From Rosistilla ulvae (lineage in GTDB: Bacteria > Planctomycetota > Planctomycetia > Pirellulales > Pirellulaceae): a stretch of DNA of 64,000 bases. The notes below the pieces were generated by a model, which did not search any database, was not told the origin of the DNA, and saw nothing but the letters and a program-made list of their open reading frames with translations. Positions 61,496 to 64,000 of this stretch are shown piece after piece. Made by a program: the position numbers and the translations under genes. The DNA lies in NCBI RefSeq assembly GCF_007741475.1, contig NZ_CP036261.1, positions 496,001-560,000 of the forward strand, given 5' to 3'. The first letter of the stretch is position 1. The number at the start of each line of letters is the position of its first letter.

Positions 61496-64000
61496 ATGCT
61501 CGCGATACGTCGATTCACATTCTGCTTGTTCCTGCTAGCTTGCGGCATGGTCGCGGGGGCGGAATCGCTGCAGTCCACGTTCAAAGAAGCCGTGCTGCCC
61601 GTTGTGCAAGCCAATTGTCTGGAGTGCCACAACCAGGAGACGACCGAGGGCGATCTCGATTTGAGTGCCGATACCGATCTCGCATCGGTCGTGAAGAACT
61701 TCCGTCGTTGGTCGATTGTTCTGGATCGCATGGAAGCTGGTGACATGCCGCCCGAAGATGCGGATCACCAACCCACAGCGGCCGAGCGAGCCGCGGTGAT
61801 CGCGTGGATCCAACAGGTCAGGACGGTCGAAGCGGAGCGGACTCAGGGCGACCCTGGCATCGTGTTGCCGCATCGGCTCAGTAGCAATGAATACAACTAC
61901 ACGATCCGCGATCTGACGGGTGTGGACATCCAACCGGCAGCCTCGTTTCCGGTCGATCCCGCCAACGAAGCGGGCTTCGATAACTCGGGTGAATCACTCA
62001 GCATGTCGCCTGCTCTGCTGAAAAAGTACCTCGCTGCGGCAACGATTGTCTCCGAACATTTGGCGCTGACGCCCCGCGGATTCGAGTTTGCACCACACCC
62101 GGTGATCACGCCCACCGATCGCGATAAGTTTTGTGTTAACCGCATCATCGATTTCTATCGGAAACAGCGGACCGATTACGCCGACTTCTTTGAGTTGCTG
62201 TGGCGGTATCAAAATCGCGAGACGCTCGGAATGGCGGATCTGACGCTTGAGCAATTAGCCGATCAAAGCGGTCTGAGTCAGCGGTACAGCCGAACGCTGT
62301 ATCAACTTTTGTGTGACCCAAGGGAATCCGGTACCGGCGGCGCGATCGGGCCGATCGCAGCCCTCAAGCAGTTGATGAATGAACTTCCCGATGCGTCGAC
62401 CTCTGAAAACGTGGCGGCTGCGGTGAAGGGTTGCCAGACGATGGCATCGTTTGTCTCGACCCTGCGATCATCGCTTGTGCCGGAAGTTGCAAACTTGACC
62501 TCTCCCGGGGTGCACAACGGTTCGCAGCCATTGGTGCTTTGGAAAAATCGCCAGTTCGCCGCTAATCGACGTCGCTATGTCGACGATGCACTCCCCGATG
62601 GCAGTTTTGGCTTGCCAGACGATTCGAAGGCGGCGGAGTTGATGCAGGTGCCCGACGAGGCGGGTCTGTCCCAGTACAAGCAGGCGTTGTCCGTGTTCTG
62701 CGGTCTGTTCCCCGATGCGTTTTTTGTTTCGGAGCGGGCCCGAGTCTATTTGGATCCGAAGAAAGAGAAAAAGTTGAAGGGGCGATTTCTTAGTGCCGGG
62801 TTCCATAGCCAGATGGGATACTTTCGCGACGACGCGCCGCTGTACGACTTGATGCTCGATGACGCCCAGCAACAGGAACTCGACCGTCTGTGGTTGGAAT
62901 TGGATTTTGTCGCTTCCGCTCCGATGCGTCAGTATGCGGGCTTCATCTGGTTCGATCGCACCGATTCGCGGTTCATGCGAGATCGTGTTTTCGATCGCTA
63001 TCGGGCGGAAGACAAAGACAGCACGTCGGCAGAGAAAGTTGCGGGGCTCGCCGACGCGTACTGTGAGAAAGCTGAACGGTTGGGGGCGAGCGAGCAAGCC
63101 TTGGCGGTCATTCGGTTCTACTTCGACGATATGAATGCGACCTTCCGGCGACTCGAAAAACTTAGCATCGATTCGCAGCCTCGGCAGCTCGCTGCATTGA
63201 TCGAATTTGCGCAGCACGCTTACCGACGCCCTTTGTCGAGCGATGAAGTTGCATCGATTCGGTCGTTTTATGATTCGATGCGGAACGAGGAAGGGCTCAG
63301 CCACGAACAGGCGATTCGAGATGGTGTGGTCGCCGTCTTGATGTCGCCTCATTTCTGTTACCGGATGGATTTGCCAAACGATGCTGTGGCCGGATTGGAG
63401 GCAGCGGACGCGGAGGTTCCCGCTATTGTGCCGCTCAGCGATTATTCACTGGCCAGTCGGCTGAGTTACTTTCTGTGGTCGAGCCAGCCCGATGACGAGT
63501 TGTTGGAACTCGCCAGCAAGGGACAGTTGCATGAACCGGAGGTGCTGATGGACCAGTCGCGTCGGCTGCTGAAGGACGATCGTGTCGAAGGGTTTGTCGT
63601 CGAGTTTACCGGCAATTGGTTAGACTTTCGTCGGTTCGCTGAGCACAACGGCGTCGACCGCCAGCGGTTTCCCGTGTTCACCGATGAACTGCGACAGGCG
63701 ATGGCCGAAGAGCCGATTCGGTTCAGCCGCGATTTGATCGAACGCGACGGATCGGTGTTGGATTTTCTGTATGCCAAGCACACGTTTGTGAATCCCGTTT
63801 TGGCCGAGTTTTATGGCGCCGAAGTCGATCCATCCGGCGAAGCGAACGAGCCCTGGGGTCGATGGGATCAAGCGGGGCAGCGCCAGCGTGGCGGCTTGCT
63901 GCCGATGGCTGTTTTCTTGACACACAATTCGTCGGGCCTTCGAACGAGTCCGGTTCAGCGCGGTAATTGGTTGGTCCAGCGAATACTTGGTGAAAAGGTC
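61496..64000 (+). CDS. DUF1592-family exported cytochrome-like protein (3' end outside the window)
   Basis: Open from ATG 61496 to the window edge, over 830 residues visible. Signal peptide LAIRRFTFCLFLLACGMVAG. Haem-type motif ANCLECHNQ (Cys41, Cys44, His45) near the N-terminus, then DUF1587 (LPHRLSSNEYNYTIRDLTGV), a middle region (about 200-520), DUF1595 (FAQHAYRRPLSSDEVASI), DUF1592 (LSDYSLASRLSYFLWSSQPD) and DUF1588 (RGGLLPMAVFLTHNSSGLRT). DUF1585 would follow beyond base 64000. Same family as 35190-37913 but clearly divergent; a DUF1552 gene may follow downstream. Not identical in length: the middle region differs. Confidence 0.88.
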   Translation, partial: MLAIRRFTFCLFLLACGMVAGAESLQSTFKEAVLPVVQANCLECHNQETTEGDLDLSADTDLASVVKNFRRWSIVLDRMEAGDMPPEDADHQPTAAERAAVIAWIQQVRTVEAERTQGDPGIVLPHRLSSNEYNYTIRDLTGVDIQPAASFPVDPANEAGFDNSGESLSMSPALLKKYLAAATIVSEHLALTPRGFEFAPHPVITPTDRDKFCVNRIIDFYRKQRTDYADFFELLWRYQNRETLGMADLTLEQLADQSGLSQRYSRTLYQLLCDPRESGTGGAIGPIAALKQLMNELPDASTSENVAAAVKGCQTMASFVSTLRSSLVPEVANLTSPGVHNGSQPLVLWKNRQFAANRRRYVDDALPDGSFGLPDDSKAAELMQVPDEAGLSQYKQALSVFCGLFPDAFFVSERARVYLDPKKEKKLKGRFLSAGFHSQMGYFRDDAPLYDLMLDDAQQQELDRLWLELDFVASAPMRQYAGFIWFDRTDSRFMRDRVFDRYRAEDKDSTSAEKVAGLADAYCEKAERLGASEQALAVIRFYFDDMNATFRRLEKLSIDSQPRQLAALIEFAQHAYRRPLSSDEVASIRSFYDSMRNEEGLSHEQAIRDGVVAVLMSPHFCYRMDLPNDAVAGLEAADAEVPAIVPLSDYSLASRLSYFLWSSQPDDELLELASKGQLHEPEVLMDQSRRLLKDDRVEGFVVEFTGNWLDFRRFAEHNGVDRQRFPVFTDELRQAMAEEPIRFSRDLIERDGSVLDFLYAKHTFVNPVLAEFYGAEVDPSGEANEPWGRWDQAGQRQRGGLLPMAVFLTHNSSGLRTSPVQRGNWLVQRILGEKV

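Overview
The window reads as the chromosome of a planctomycete, most likely a Pirellulales member (Rhodopirellula/Rosistilla-like). This is an inference. It rests on several DUF1552 and DUF1587/1592/1588/1585 secreted proteins with CxxCH motifs, SYLF and LamG proteins, a Hanks-type kinase with a C-terminal membrane domain, many single-gene units separated by repeat-bearing spacers, and dispersed repeats of the type 'GAGGCTTCAGCCGA'. No rRNA, tRNA, CRISPR array, transposase or prophage was seen. The window begins inside rpsD and ends inside a DUF1592-type gene.

Layout. 1-9.9 kb: rpsD (5' truncated), dihydrolipoyl dehydrogenase, nucleoside hydrolase, trpD, and a run of membrane proteins (AI-2E family, APC permease, MarC). 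10.5-18.3 kb: DUF2254 protein, lipid-anchored or periplasmic FKBP isomerase, Tpx peroxidase, BON protein, membrane M48-type protease, an ECF-type sigma factor behind an odd leader, DUF423 and a stand-alone receiver. 18.5-24.6 kb: translation cluster rpmB-gatC-gatA-gatB followed by a SAM hydrolase (DUF62) coupled to a small cysteine protein. 24.7-30.4 kb: exported nickel superoxide dismutase, threonine aldolase overlapping a glycosyltransferase, an Rpn-type nuclease and a SYLF protein. 30.5-33.6 kb: pyrB with a dihydroorotase-like partner that has lost its metal ligands, and a lipoprotein. 33.7-37.9 kb: DUF1552/DUF1592 operon. 38.3-40.9 kb: arsenate-resistance operon arsR-gapdh-arsJ with a candidate operator. 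41.3-49.1 kb: ABC-2 permease and a giant multi-spanning membrane protein that appears to be broken by an in-frame TGA. 49.1-64 kb: Ser/Thr kinase, VOC protein, tandem SGNH hydrolase, LamG protein, TetR regulator, Tat-type aldo/keto reductase, PQQ-like beta-propeller, PhoD-like phosphatase and the partial DUF1592 protein.

How genes work together. Four groups are clear from spacing. (1) rpmB-gatCAB: ribosome plus tRNA-dependent amidation. (2) pyrB-pyrC': stop and start lie 2 nt apart, which suits a structural ATCase/pseudo-DHOase complex. (3) arsR-gapdh-arsJ: arsenate is fixed to glyceraldehyde-3-phosphate and exported as 1-arseno-3-phosphoglycerate. (4) DUF1592-DUF1552: cell-envelope pair of unknown biochemistry. 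The most unusual observations are the pseudo-dihydroorotase, the TGA-split giant membrane gene, the self-processing layout of the Ni-SOD precursor, and the structured, possibly frameshifted leader ahead of the sigma factor.
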